64,000 bases of DNA, taken from the NCBI GenBank assembly GCA_050246875.1, contig JBFWVF010000004.1, positions 340,915 through 404,914 on the forward strand, in the 5' to 3' direction. A model generated the notes under the pieces. It did no database searches. It was not told where the DNA came from and was given only the letters and a program-made list of their open reading frames with translations. The translations under genes were made by a program, and so were the position numbers. Numbering within the stretch: position 1 is the first letter of the stretch; every line of letters begins with the position of its first letter. Below, in pieces: positions 1 to 8,660 of this stretch. This DNA is from SHWB01 sp050246875 (GTDB taxonomy: Bacteria > Pseudomonadota > Alphaproteobacteria > UBA6615).

Positions 1-2
1 TG

Positions 3-62
3 AAAACCTTCAATGGCAAGGACCAGAGGGTCTACGGCGTAAGCCTGCAATGGGCGGAATAG
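3..62 (+). CDS. C-terminal end of an upstream protein (partial)
   Basis: An open frame enters from the left edge and stops at TAG 60-62. It encodes about 19 residues ending in VYGVSLQWAE. The alternating hydrophobic and aromatic pattern near the end would suit the last strand of an outer-membrane barrel, but this is only a guess from a very short stretch. No family can be named. Confidence 0.25.
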   Translation, partial: KTFNGKDQRVYGVSLQWAE

Positions 63-112
63 ACTGCAGCCTTGTGTTACGCCGGGAACCGGCCTCGTCG
101 TACTCCAAGAGA

Positions 113-415
113 ATGGCAGCCATGCGCCCTGTCCGACCAATAAGCAGCATTGCCGTTCTGATTCTTGTCGTCGCGTTCGTTATTTGTACTCTGGTTGCCG
201 CATTGCGTTACGGCGAAGTGTGGGCCGCAAACGGCTCCGTCGCCTACACCTACGACGCGCTCGGTCGGCTGACGACTGTTAACTACGACACCAATGTCTG
301 CCTGAAATACACCTACGACGCCAACGGCAACCGGCTGTCGCAGACGGTCAGCGTCGGCACCAATACCGACGCTGTCTGGGGCTGCTTCCGCTGGGGCAAC
401 GCGGACTGGCAGTGA
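113..415 (+). CDS. Small exported YD-repeat protein
   Basis: Encodes about 100 residues. A hydrophobic segment near the N-terminus (ISSIAVLILVVAFVICTLVA) looks like a signal peptide or membrane anchor. It is followed by two YD repeats (YTYDALGRL and YTYDANGNRL), the same repeat used by the large RHS protein downstream. I prefer the ATG at 113 (or 122) over the ATG at 50, because it puts the hydrophobic segment close to the N-terminus. It lies 1 nt before the next gene, so the three leading genes probably form one unit with the RHS gene. It may be a remnant or accessory of the RHS system; no enzymatic motif is visible. Confidence 0.5.
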   Translation: MAAMRPVRPISSIAVLILVVAFVICTLVAALRYGEVWAANGSVAYTYDALGRLTTVNYDTNVCLKYTYDANGNRLSQTVSVGTNTDAVWGCFRWGNADWQ

Positions 416-416
416 C

Positions 417-788
417 ATGCGGCAGCACGTCCGACCTAGTGCCAGGCGAGCGCAGAGGCCGCTTTACTCGCGAGCCTCGCAGGCTCTGGTGTGCCACCGA
501 TTGTGGCTGGGGCTGGCTATTGCCTTGTTTCTGATTTCCTCGGGCTCCGTGCCCGCGCTCGGGCAGGTCGCGGTGCCGGATGAGCACAGGGTCGCTCCGC
601 GTCTCCAGGATGATCCTGATCCGAACCTGCCGGGCGTCTATATCTTCGATGTCCAGCCGATGTCGCCGGAGGCGAGCGCCCGGTTCCTGCGCGCGCGCGA
701 AGAGCAGTTACGGACCGACCCTCCACGCCGTGTGGCGCCGTTACCGGAACAGCGGGTGACACCGCGCGAGCGGGCCGGGAGGAACTGA
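417..788 (+). CDS. Exported hypothetical protein upstream of RHS gene
   Basis: Encodes 123 residues. A basic N-terminus is followed by a hydrophobic stretch (LGLAIALFLISSGSVPALG) that reads as a signal peptide with cleavage near residue 50. The rest is hydrophilic, rich in Pro and Arg, with a PGVYIFDVQPMSPEASARF segment. I do not recognise the family. It ends 2 nt before the RHS start, so it is very likely cotranscribed and may serve the export or folding of the RHS protein; that role is inference from position only. Confidence 0.5.
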   Translation: MRQHVRPSARRAQRPLYSRASQALVCHRLWLGLAIALFLISSGSVPALGQVAVPDEHRVAPRLQDDPDPNLPGVYIFDVQPMSPEASARFLRAREEQLRTDPPRRVAPLPEQRVTPRERAGRN

Positions 789-790
789 AC

Positions 791-3700
791 ATGGCGCGAC
801 GGTCCAGGGTTCGACCGCTTGCGCGTCTGCTCTTTTTGTTAGCCTCCGGCGTCACGGCATTTCTTGCCACGCCAATGCCGGCCTGCGCGCAAAGTCCGAC
901 GCTGGTTCCGCAGCAGACGATCGCGGCGCCGCCATCGATCGCCGAACTGGCGCGCGCGCTCAAATACGACGCCTACCTCATCTACGAGTATGTCTACACG
1001 AACATCGAGTACAGCCCGTATTTCGGCGTGAAGAAGGGCGCCCTCGGCACGCTGCTCGACGGCAACGGCAACGACTTCGACCAGGCGGCGCTGCTCGTCG
1101 CCCTGTTGCGCCAGTCCGGCTACACGGCCAACTTCGTCTATGGAAACATCCGGCTCAATCAGAGCCAAACCAATGCGTGGCTTGGCACCGATTCCACGAA
1201 CGCTTGCCTCGGGCGAGATATGCTGGGTGCGGGAGGAATCCCGCGTGTTCTGACGACATCGGATGGCTCTTGCACCGGTACCTTCACGCACATCGATATT
1301 TCGCATGTCTGGGTGACGGCGACGGGCGGCTCGCTTGGCGGCACCACCTACGTCCTCGACCCGAGTTACAAGGCCTACACGACGTCCGTTGCCGGCATCG
1401 ATCTCGAGACGGCGATGGATTACAGCCGGGCGACCTTCGTCAGCAACGCAACCAGCGGCGCGACGATCACCTCCGACTCCGTCCAGAATCTCAACCGTGC
1501 CAACATCCATGGCGATCTGACAGCACACGCAAGCAGCCTGGTCGAATACATCCGGTCGAACATGCCGGCCGCCACGACGCAGGATGTCATCGGCGGCAGA
1601 TACATTCAGCCTCTGACGCAGCCCTATTCCTTCCCGACGAGCCTTTCCTACCAGAAGCCCGGAGACTCACCCGAGACCTGGACCGGTGATATCCCCGACA
1701 CCTATCGCACGACGCTCCGGGTGCAGGTCGGTGGCGTCGATCAGACCTGGTTCACGGACGAGATCTACGGTCACCGCCTGACCGTCGTCTACGACAGCAG
1801 CGCCCGGCCGGTGCTCTATCTCGACGGCGTCAGTCAGGGCACGGGTTCCGTCGGTGCCACGACCATCAGCTACACGGCAACGTTTCCCTATTGCTGGTAC
1901 ATCGGCTCCGGATCGGTGGCCGGCTGCGCCAGCGGTTACACGAATGTCTTTCCGCGTTCGAGCACCGTGCAAGCCGTCAATGGCTACACCTATTTCATCG
2001 TGAATGGGTGGGGGGACACCGGCCGCGGCATGGTCGAGTTCCACCGAAAGCAGTTGCAGCAGAATATCGCCGCGGGTGGAAGCTCCGGTTCGGAACCCGT
2101 GTTGGGCCAGACCCTCGCCATGATCGGCTATTCCTGGCTGGCCCAGGTGGCGACGCAGGAACGCATCGTCGGTCGGTTTACGGACACGAGTTCCTTCTAT
2201 CACTGTTGGCTCGGGATCGTCGGTCAGGTTAACGGCACGTTCATCGATATGCCCGGGGGGTTCCAAGGGTCGGCCGTCCTCACCTATGACCCGTCAGGCG
2301 ACAGAACAAAAAGCGCGTTCGTGGCGGGGGCAGGACAGAACTCCGCCCTCGAATGGGGAACGATCGATCAAAGCCTCAGCCGCAGCAGCGTCTCGGCGAT
2401 CTCCACGGTGAAGCTCCTCGACATCGCCAACAACCAGTCGCCGGGCACCAACCTCAAGTTCTACGACGCCACCTCGGCCAACTGGTCGTCCATCCAGTCG
2501 CTGCTGAGCAACTATCAGACGGCCGACATCAATCGGATCGCCAGCCGCATCAGCAACGGCTACCGGGTCATACTTCCCGAGAAGGGCAACGTCACCGAGG
2601 ATGCCTGGACGGGCGCCGGCTATATATCGCTGCGCTTTGATACGATCTGGACGATCGGTCACAGCATTTCGTCCAATCTCAAAGGCGGCTACGCCACCAA
2701 ACAGACCAACCCCAGCCAGGTCGTTCCAGACGTTCTACTCGTGACGCCAATAGAGCTGACGATCGATTACTCCAGCCTGCCGAAAAGCCCCGAGCCCGTC
2801 GATCTTCTAGGGGGTGCCTACCTCTATGACCACGACGACATAAGTGTTGGCAGCGGCGGCTTTCCCTACGGCCTGGCGTTCGGCCGGCATTACACCTCGG
2901 CGGCCCGTTACCAGGATGGGCCACTCGGGCTTGGCTGGACGCACGACTTCGCCATGAGCGCCGGAATCAACAGCGACGGATTCCGTGGCCTCGGCAAGGA
3001 CTCTCCCATCGACGCGGCGGCGGCCATCGCCGCCATCTACATCGCCAGGGATCTGTTGAGCGATACAAGCTTTCCGCTCGACAGGATGATGATCGCGACG
3101 CTGGTCCAGCGCTGGTTCATGGACCGGCTCATCAACAACACCGTCAACGTCAATCTGGCGCGCGAGACCAGACAGTTTCTCCGCCTCGCCGATGGCAGTT
3201 ACAACCCGCCTCTCGCCTCGTCCGACCGGCTGAGCCTCGACAACGGCCAGTACACGATGACGCGCAAGGACGGCTCGACACTGGCCTTCGACGGCAATGG
3301 CAACATCGCGCGACAGACCTTCCCTGCCGGCGTCACGGTCTCGTACGGTTACGACACCTCCACGCCACCGCGCCTGGCCTCGGTCTCCAACAATCTCGGC
3401 CGCTCGCTCGCGCTCTGCTACGACGGCAACGGCAAGCTCGCCAGCGTCGCGGTCGGCAGTTGCGGCTCACCGCAGCGCTCGGTGAGCTATGACTATGACG
3501 ACGACGACAATCTGAAAAGCTTTACCAACGCCGCCGGCGAAACCACGACCTTCGCCTACACGACGTCGGGCGGCGCGGCGACGCCAGGGCTGCTGACCCA
3601 GATCTTCTATCCCGCCGCGCCGTCGACGGCCTTCGTCACCAACACCTACGACACGCTGGGCCGGGTGGCGCGGCAGGCCAATGCGACGGGCGCGGCGTGG

Positions 3701-6580
3701 GACTATTTCTTCGCCGGCTACCGCAGTGAGGAGGTGGACGCGCTGGGAGTGCGGCACGTGCTGTACTTCAATCCGCGCGGCCGCACACAGTTCGAAATTC
3801 GCGACTACGGCGGCCTCGACCGCACCACGGCGACGCTGTACGACGGGCTCGACCGGACGGAATCGGTGACGGCGCCGGAGGGCAACAGCGTCGAGTATGC
3901 GTATGACGAGGCGCTCAATCCGTGGGCCAGCAACGTCGCCTCCATCACTGCCAACCCGAAGCCGGGCTCGCCGCTGTCGCCGATCGTGCAGTCCTTCACG
4001 TATGATCCGCGCTGGAACCGGGTGGCGACGGCGACCGACCCGCGCGGCACGGTGACCCGCAACACCTATGACCCGGCGACGGGCAATCTGCTGGTCACGG
4101 TGGCCGATTACGGATCGGGCCGGCTCAACGCCACGAGCCGCTTCACCTACACGGCGCAGGGTCTGGTGCGGTCGGCGACCGACCCCAATGGCACTGTCAC
4201 CCGCAACACCTATGACACCTTCGGCAACCTGGTCTCGCAGGTGGCCGACTACGGCACCGGCCGGCTCAACCTCGAATCGCTGTTCGCCTACGACGCTTTC
4301 AGCAATGTCACTGCCCGCACCGATCCGCGCGGCAACACCTCCACCCTGGGCTGGGATGCCGAGCGTCGCCTGCTGCGCGAGACGGCGCCGCCACCCTTCG
4401 ATAAAGGCGCGACGCGCATCGAGACGGCCTACGACTACGATGCCGACGGCCGGGTGGTCGAGGTCCGCAGGGCGAACGGAGCCTCGGCGCAGGTGACGGC
4501 GACGAGCTATACGGCGACCGGCAAGGTGGCGACGGTGACGGACCCCAACGGCAACGTCACCCGCAACGCATATGACGCCAACGACCGTCTCGCCACCGTC
4601 ACCAACGCGCTGGGGCAGGTGACGCGCTTCGCCTACGACCCGCTCGGCCGCCTGAGTGCCACCTACAACGACGCAGTGCAGGCCCAACCGCTGGCGGCGA
4701 GCACATACACCGAGAACGGCCTCGCGGCGACCTTCACTGACGCCGCCGGGCACGTGACCGAGTACGAGTACAACGGGCTCGACCGGCTGGCCGAGCTGAC
4801 GCTGGCTGCCGGCACCGGCCTCGCCAGCAGCGAGACCTACGCCTACGACGCCGCCGGCAACCGCACCAGCCGCGTCACCCGGGCCGGCGACACCATCGCC
4901 TACGCCTACGACGCGCTCAACCGGCTGACGACGAAGACGCGGCCGTCGCCTGCCCCCGTCGTCACCTACGCCTACGACCTCGCCGGACGCATGATCGGCG
5001 CGAGCGACACCAGTGCCGCCATCGAGCCGGCGGACTCGCCGCTTGGCGCCACCAATGCCGAATACGGCACCACCTGGACCTACGATGCAATCAACCGGCC
5101 GCTGGAGACCGTGTGGGACCCGGCACCCGTGCCGGCGGCGCCGTCGGCGGCGAGCGTCACCTTCGGCCACAGCTACGATGCGCTGAACCGCCGCATGGAA
5201 CAGACCGTCACCGATACCGACTGGTGGTACCTGCCGCCGTCCTCGACCAGCACGACGGCTTACGAAGCGAACGAACTCGACCAGTACACAGAGATCGGCG
5301 CGGCGACGCCCGACTACGACGACAACGGCAACCTCACCGACGACGGCACCTTCACCTACACCTACGACGCCGAGAACCGCCTGACGGAGATCGCGGACGG
5401 CGGCGGCACGGTGGCCGAATACGCCTACGACGCGCGCGGGCGGCGGAAAAGCATGACCGTCGGGTCAGACATCGTCATCTATGTCACCGACGCCGAGGAT
5501 CGCGTGGTGCTGGAGTACGACGGCACCACCGGCGATCTGCAGCGCTGGACGGTGCACGGGCCCGGCCTCGACGACACGCTGGCGGTGACGGACCTCGACG
5601 CCGGCACGCGCGAGACCCTCGTCCCCGACATCCAGGGCTCGACCGTCGCCACCCTGGCCTCTGCCACCGGCGCGCTGACAAAGCTCGGCTATCTGCCCTT
5701 TGGCGAGAACCCGACGCTGACCGCCGGCGGCACCCGCTACACCGGCCGCCTGCTCGACGCCGAAACCGCCGGCAGCGCCGCGCAACCGAGCGGGCTCTAC
5801 TATTACCGCGCAAGGATGTACTCCCCGACGCTCGGCCGCTTCCTCCAGCCGGACCCGATCGGTCTCGCCGGAGGGCCGAACCTCTATGCGTATGTCGGGA
5901 ACGATCCGGTCAATCTGGTCGATCCGTCGGGTACCTGGATCGAAACCGCCTGGGACGTCATGAACATCGCCCTCGGCGCGGCATCGCTCGCCGACAATGT
6001 TCGCACCGGCAATTGGACGATGGCGGCGATCGACGTCGCAGGATTGACCTACGATGTCGTGGCGACCGCGGTACCCTTCCTTCCGGCCGGGGCGAGTACC
6101 GGCCTCGCGGCGCTGCGGGCCGGCAACACGGTCGCAACCTCAGTAAGCATCGCGTCCGACGCGGTGACCGTCGCGAACGTCGCGCATCGGGTCACGAGCG
6201 CGGCACCGACGCTCGCACAAGCCGGTGCACAGGGTACCCGCTACCACTCGGAAGTCGGGAGGCTTCTCGATGCCGGCGGCGGCTTGAGTGCCCGTGCACA
6301 TAATGCCTTCTCCGGTGCCAATCGGGCTGCAGGTGGTCCCGATATTCCCTGGCCAGGTTCGGGAGTTTGGATGGATCTCACGACATCAGGGCAATGGGCG
6401 AGGCACGAGCGACGGTATAACGTTGAATTTGGTAAAGGCATTCCACTCTTTTACACGCGCGGCGGCGGCCTTTCCGGCGGACGCTGGAGAAGCGGGGCCG
6501 GGTTCGGTCTGACAGTCCTCGATCCGTTCGGCGGCTCGATATCGGGCGACGGCACATCGGCCGGCGGCGAGGGGAAATAG
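791..6580 (+). CDS. RHS-repeat polymorphic toxin with transglutaminase-like N-terminal domain
   Basis: A 1929-residue secreted RHS protein. A signal peptide is cleaved near residue 33. Residues about 55-195 form a transglutaminase-like domain: His172 (SHVWV) and Asp190 (LDPS) are present, but the expected nucleophile position reads DFDQ around residue 96, so no Cys. A DUF6531-like segment (FGRHYTSAARY, GLGWTHDF) leads into many YD repeats that would build a beta-cage. The RHS core (YYYRARMYSPTLGRFLQPDP, then NLYAYVGNDPVNLVDPSG) ends at residue 1714. The final 215 residues are the variable tip: a hydrophobic linker, then a region with H1819, E1821, D1862 (WMDLTTSGQW) and H1872. The tip is probably a toxin; a nuclease fold is possible but unproven. 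The likely immunity gene starts 3 nt downstream. Confidence 0.9.
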   Translation: MARRSRVRPLARLLFLLASGVTAFLATPMPACAQSPTLVPQQTIAAPPSIAELARALKYDAYLIYEYVYTNIEYSPYFGVKKGALGTLLDGNGNDFDQAALLVALLRQSGYTANFVYGNIRLNQSQTNAWLGTDSTNACLGRDMLGAGGIPRVLTTSDGSCTGTFTHIDISHVWVTATGGSLGGTTYVLDPSYKAYTTSVAGIDLETAMDYSRATFVSNATSGATITSDSVQNLNRANIHGDLTAHASSLVEYIRSNMPAATTQDVIGGRYIQPLTQPYSFPTSLSYQKPGDSPETWTGDIPDTYRTTLRVQVGGVDQTWFTDEIYGHRLTVVYDSSARPVLYLDGVSQGTGSVGATTISYTATFPYCWYIGSGSVAGCASGYTNVFPRSSTVQAVNGYTYFIVNGWGDTGRGMVEFHRKQLQQNIAAGGSSGSEPVLGQTLAMIGYSWLAQVATQERIVGRFTDTSSFYHCWLGIVGQVNGTFIDMPGGFQGSAVLTYDPSGDRTKSAFVAGAGQNSALEWGTIDQSLSRSSVSAISTVKLLDIANNQSPGTNLKFYDATSANWSSIQSLLSNYQTADINRIASRISNGYRVILPEKGNVTEDAWTGAGYISLRFDTIWTIGHSISSNLKGGYATKQTNPSQVVPDVLLVTPIELTIDYSSLPKSPEPVDLLGGAYLYDHDDISVGSGGFPYGLAFGRHYTSAARYQDGPLGLGWTHDFAMSAGINSDGFRGLGKDSPIDAAAAIAAIYIARDLLSDTSFPLDRMMIATLVQRWFMDRLINNTVNVNLARETRQFLRLADGSYNPPLASSDRLSLDNGQYTMTRKDGSTLAFDGNGNIARQTFPAGVTVSYGYDTSTPPRLASVSNNLGRSLALCYDGNGKLASVAVGSCGSPQRSVSYDYDDDDNLKSFTNAAGETTTFAYTTSGGAATPGLLTQIFYPAAPSTAFVTNTYDTLGRVARQANATGAAWDYFFAGYRSEEVDALGVRHVLYFNPRGRTQFEIRDYGGLDRTTATLYDGLDRTESVTAPEGNSVEYAYDEALNPWASNVASITANPKPGSPLSPIVQSFTYDPRWNRVATATDPRGTVTRNTYDPATGNLLVTVADYGSGRLNATSRFTYTAQGLVRSATDPNGTVTRNTYDTFGNLVSQVADYGTGRLNLESLFAYDAFSNVTARTDPRGNTSTLGWDAERRLLRETAPPPFDKGATRIETAYDYDADGRVVEVRRANGASAQVTATSYTATGKVATVTDPNGNVTRNAYDANDRLATVTNALGQVTRFAYDPLGRLSATYNDAVQAQPLAASTYTENGLAATFTDAAGHVTEYEYNGLDRLAELTLAAGTGLASSETYAYDAAGNRTSRVTRAGDTIAYAYDALNRLTTKTRPSPAPVVTYAYDLAGRMIGASDTSAAIEPADSPLGATNAEYGTTWTYDAINRPLETVWDPAPVPAAPSAASVTFGHSYDALNRRMEQTVTDTDWWYLPPSSTSTTAYEANELDQYTEIGAATPDYDDNGNLTDDGTFTYTYDAENRLTEIADGGGTVAEYAYDARGRRKSMTVGSDIVIYVTDAEDRVVLEYDGTTGDLQRWTVHGPGLDDTLAVTDLDAGTRETLVPDIQGSTVATLASATGALTKLGYLPFGENPTLTAGGTRYTGRLLDAETAGSAAQPSGLYYYRARMYSPTLGRFLQPDPIGLAGGPNLYAYVGNDPVNLVDPSGTWIETAWDVMNIALGAASLADNVRTGNWTMAAIDVAGLTYDVVATAVPFLPAGASTGLAALRAGNTVATSVSIASDAVTVANVAHRVTSAAPTLAQAGAQGTRYHSEVGRLLDAGGGLSARAHNAFSGANRAAGGPDIPWPGSGVWMDLTTSGQWARHERRYNVEFGKGIPLFYTRGGGLSGGRWRSGAGFGLTVLDPFGGSISGDGTSAGGEGK

Positions 6581-6583
6581 TCG

Positions 6584-7081
6584 ATGCCCGAAGAAACGCT
6601 CGCCTTCATCGTGGCCGGTCCGCATCCGACCCACAAGCATCCGCTGCGGCTTGAAGACATTGAGAACCTCGCCAGGTCGCGCGACGATGTGGCGCTGCGT
6701 TTAGTCGGGAACCGATCAGGAACTCCTTCCAGCACATTCGTATTCGATCCGACCGGGAAAATTCGAGGCTCGCTGCTATTTTTCGATGGCCGGCTTCAGA
6801 CGAAGAACCCCGATGAAGCGACCATTGTATGGATGATCGAACTGGCCCGGGCACTCGACGCACGTGTGATCGACAACATGCGACGGACATATCGAACGCC
6901 GACGGAGAAATACATTCATCCCGACGATATCGAGCGCCGAAAGCAGGTCGCGCGAGAGCTGAAGCGAGTGCGCAACAAGTGGCTGCCGGATGGCGTCACC
7001 GTCATGAAATGGGCGCTTGTCGGATTTTTTATCCTGCTTGGAGTAGCTGCATATTTTGTCGCTTCACTCATTACGTCCTGA
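6584..7081 (+). CDS. Putative immunity protein for the RHS tip, membrane-anchored
   Basis: Encodes 165 residues. The N-terminal two thirds look soluble and mixed alpha/beta; the last 25 residues form one clear transmembrane helix (MKWALVGFFILLGVAAYFVA), giving a tail-anchored or C-in topology. It begins 3 nt after the RHS stop codon, the standard place for the cognate immunity gene of a polymorphic toxin. No family is recognised. The membrane anchor suggests that neutralisation happens at the inner membrane, either because the toxin enters there or acts there. Base composition is noticeably less GC-rich than the neighbouring RHS gene, common for toxin-immunity modules. The role is inferred from position and architecture, not from a known domain. 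Confidence 0.6.
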   Translation: MPEETLAFIVAGPHPTHKHPLRLEDIENLARSRDDVALRLVGNRSGTPSSTFVFDPTGKIRGSLLFFDGRLQTKNPDEATIVWMIELARALDARVIDNMRRTYRTPTEKYIHPDDIERRKQVARELKRVRNKWLPDGVTVMKWALVGFFILLGVAAYFVASLITS

Positions 7082-7084
7082 CAG

Positions 7085-7571
7085 GCCCGCCGTCTCGCCA
7101 TTGGGCGCCACCAACGCCGAATACGGCACCACCTGGGCCTACGATGCCGTCAACCGGCCGCTGGATATCGTGTGGGATCCGGCACCCGTGCCGGCGGCAC
7201 CCTCGGCGGCGAGCGTCACCTTCGGCCACGCCTACGACGCGCTGAACCGCCGCACGGAGCAGACCGTCACCGACACCGACTGGTGGTACCTGCCGCCGGG
7301 CTCCGCCGGCGCCACGGCCTATACCGTCAACGCGCTCGATCGATACACGGATGTCGGTGGCACGACGCCGGACTACGACAACAACGGCAACCTCGCCGGC
7401 GACGGTACCTTCACCTACAGCTACGACGCCGAGAACCGCCGCACGGAGATCGCGGACGGGGGCGGCACGGTGGCGGAGTACACCTACGACGCGCGCGGGC
7501 GGCGGAAAAGCATGACCATCGGGTCAGACCTTAACCCATTGAAAATAAATGGTGCCCGGGGGCGGATTTGA
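7085..7571 (+). pseudogene. Orphan RHS core fragment, truncated at the tRNA-Phe repeat
   Basis: Bases about 7090-7529 repeat 5035-5469 of the large RHS gene at roughly 85-90% identity by eye (same GATNAEYGTTW, TVTDTDWWYLPP, YDARGRRKSM segments). There is no plausible start codon of its own, and the homology ends abruptly at 7529-7530, before the RHS core motif. The frame then runs on into the tRNA-Phe remnant and stops at 7571. This is the structure of a displaced rhs core left behind when a new tip was acquired, further cut by the neighbouring integration site. It lacks any toxin tip and is probably silent, although it can supply sequence for recombination. Confidence 0.8.
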
Positions 7572-7595
7572 ACCACCGACACGCGGATTTTCAGT
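7538..7595 (-). repeat. Left att-like direct repeat: 3' fragment of tRNA-Phe
   Basis: Bases 7550-7595 are identical over 46 nt to 20116-20161, the 3' part of the intact tRNA-Phe gene from the anticodon loop to the CCA end, in the same orientation. The match extends through an A/T-rich flank (attgaaa-taaat) with one extra A on the left. Identity stops at 7596. The 5' half of the tRNA is absent, so this is a displaced tRNA end as produced by site-specific integration into a tRNA gene. Confidence 0.9.
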
Positions 7596-7654
7596 TTTCA
7601 CCGCTGCATTGTCGGTGAAAACCGTGCTGCACCGAAATGGCCGTGAATCGACGA

Positions 7655-8226
7655 TTAGAGACCGGAAGCGGTAACATGGCTTTCCGCACAGCACCCGATC
7701 CAATACGGAACATTCCGGGCACGATTACACAGACTTTGCACGTGGCAGCGGCGACAGGCGCGAAGCTCTGCTGGGCTCAGGGCTGCTTCGGACGGGCCGA
7801 ACAGGCCGGGCGCGCCACCCGGCTCACGGAGGGAGAAGCGCGTGCCGCCGATCCGTACCGGCGTCCCGTCCTCGCAGTTGACGCCGGCCAGCAAAGCGCC
7901 TGGATCGGCCGTGGCGCCCGGCGTTGGAAGGGCGGCCGCCTCATCAGCGCCCGCACGTTGCCTCAGGCCCTCTCCGGGCGCCACTTCGACCTCCACGTGA
8001 TCGAGCGCGCACTGTCGTAGCTGGCCGTCCTCATGCTCGCGGATCGTCAGGATGATCGGGCGGGGGCGGCCGTCAAGGTTGGCTGCTGCCACGAACCGAT
8101 GCGTTGCCGGGATGGTGCGCCGCCCCCTCGTACCGGCGTGCGTCTCGCAGCGCACCGCCGCGCGGATCAGGGCGGGCAGTTTCCACACCAGCGCGCTACG
8201 GGCGAGCGAACCGTCGCCAGTCAGCG
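7655..8226 (-). pseudogene. Possible phage-derived nuclease-domain remnant
   Basis: An open leftward frame contains ATHRFVAAANLDG, RPRPIILTIREHEDG and LDHVEVEV. This order (HRF-A-A-DG-LT-RE-DG) resembles the phage Barnase/EndoU/colicin-like nuclease domains (PBECR) found in Mu-like head proteins. No convincing start or complete domain is visible and the downstream half looks degenerate. It sits between the tRNA-Phe repeat and an integrase remnant, which favours phage debris. The assignment is from memory of the motif only; it could equally be unrelated decayed sequence. Confidence 0.3.
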
Positions 8227-8230
8227 TCTT

Positions 8231-8579
8231 GCGGATGCCCTGCCGACAACCTTCTCGGACAGGTTTAGGTATTCGATGTCCGGTAGGTGGATGCGCGACT
8301 TGTAGCCGGGCTGACACGCGAGCCAGCCGAAGAAACGCTTCGGCGCATGCAAAGTCGACTGGCTCGTGGCCGCGCTCAGCCCTTCCGCGGCGAGATGCTT
8401 CTTGAATCCGATGGCACAGGCTGAATTGAACGTGCCGAAGTCCGCGAAGCCGGTCCAGGACTCGAATCGGTGGATGGCCTTCTCGATGCCGCGGACCGTC
8501 GTCTCGGCATTCGGTCTGCCTCCTTCAGGAAGCGAACGTGGTCACGCTTCACGCACTCATTACGGGCGTTGAATGTCAT
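8231..8579 (-). pseudogene. Frameshifted N-terminal fragment of a tyrosine recombinase (integrase)
   Basis: Reading leftward from ATG 8579 the frame gives NECVKRDHVRFLKEA; after an indel near 8518-8524 the next frame continues with AETTVRGIEKAIHRFESWTG, ADFGTFN, AIGFKKHLAAEGLS, APKRFFGWLACQPGYKSRI and DIEYLNLSEK. These match in order the SAM-like core-binding domain of site-specific integrases of the type NERIKR...AIARFE.YTG..DF..F...A..FK.HL...FF.WL..QPGYKSRI. The catalytic domain with the R-H-R-Y residues does not follow. The gene is therefore dead. Its position just inside the tRNA-Phe repeat fits the integrase that once mobilised the island. Confidence 0.65.
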
Positions 8580-8660
8580 CGTGCGAAGTCTCCCTGATGA
8601 AGGCACAGCCGACGAGGCCAGCGGGGCTCCCTGTCAGAAACGCTGCTGGAGTCGTAGCCG

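Noticed and set aside
3467..5170. Long leftward frame opposite the YD repeats
   Set aside because: Shadow of the RHS gene; low-complexity Val/Gly/Arg composition and no recognisable motif.
3300..5450. Regular short repeats that could suggest a CRISPR array or tandem DNA repeat
   Set aside because: They encode degenerate YD peptide repeats within one long frame; unit length and sequence vary as in RHS proteins.
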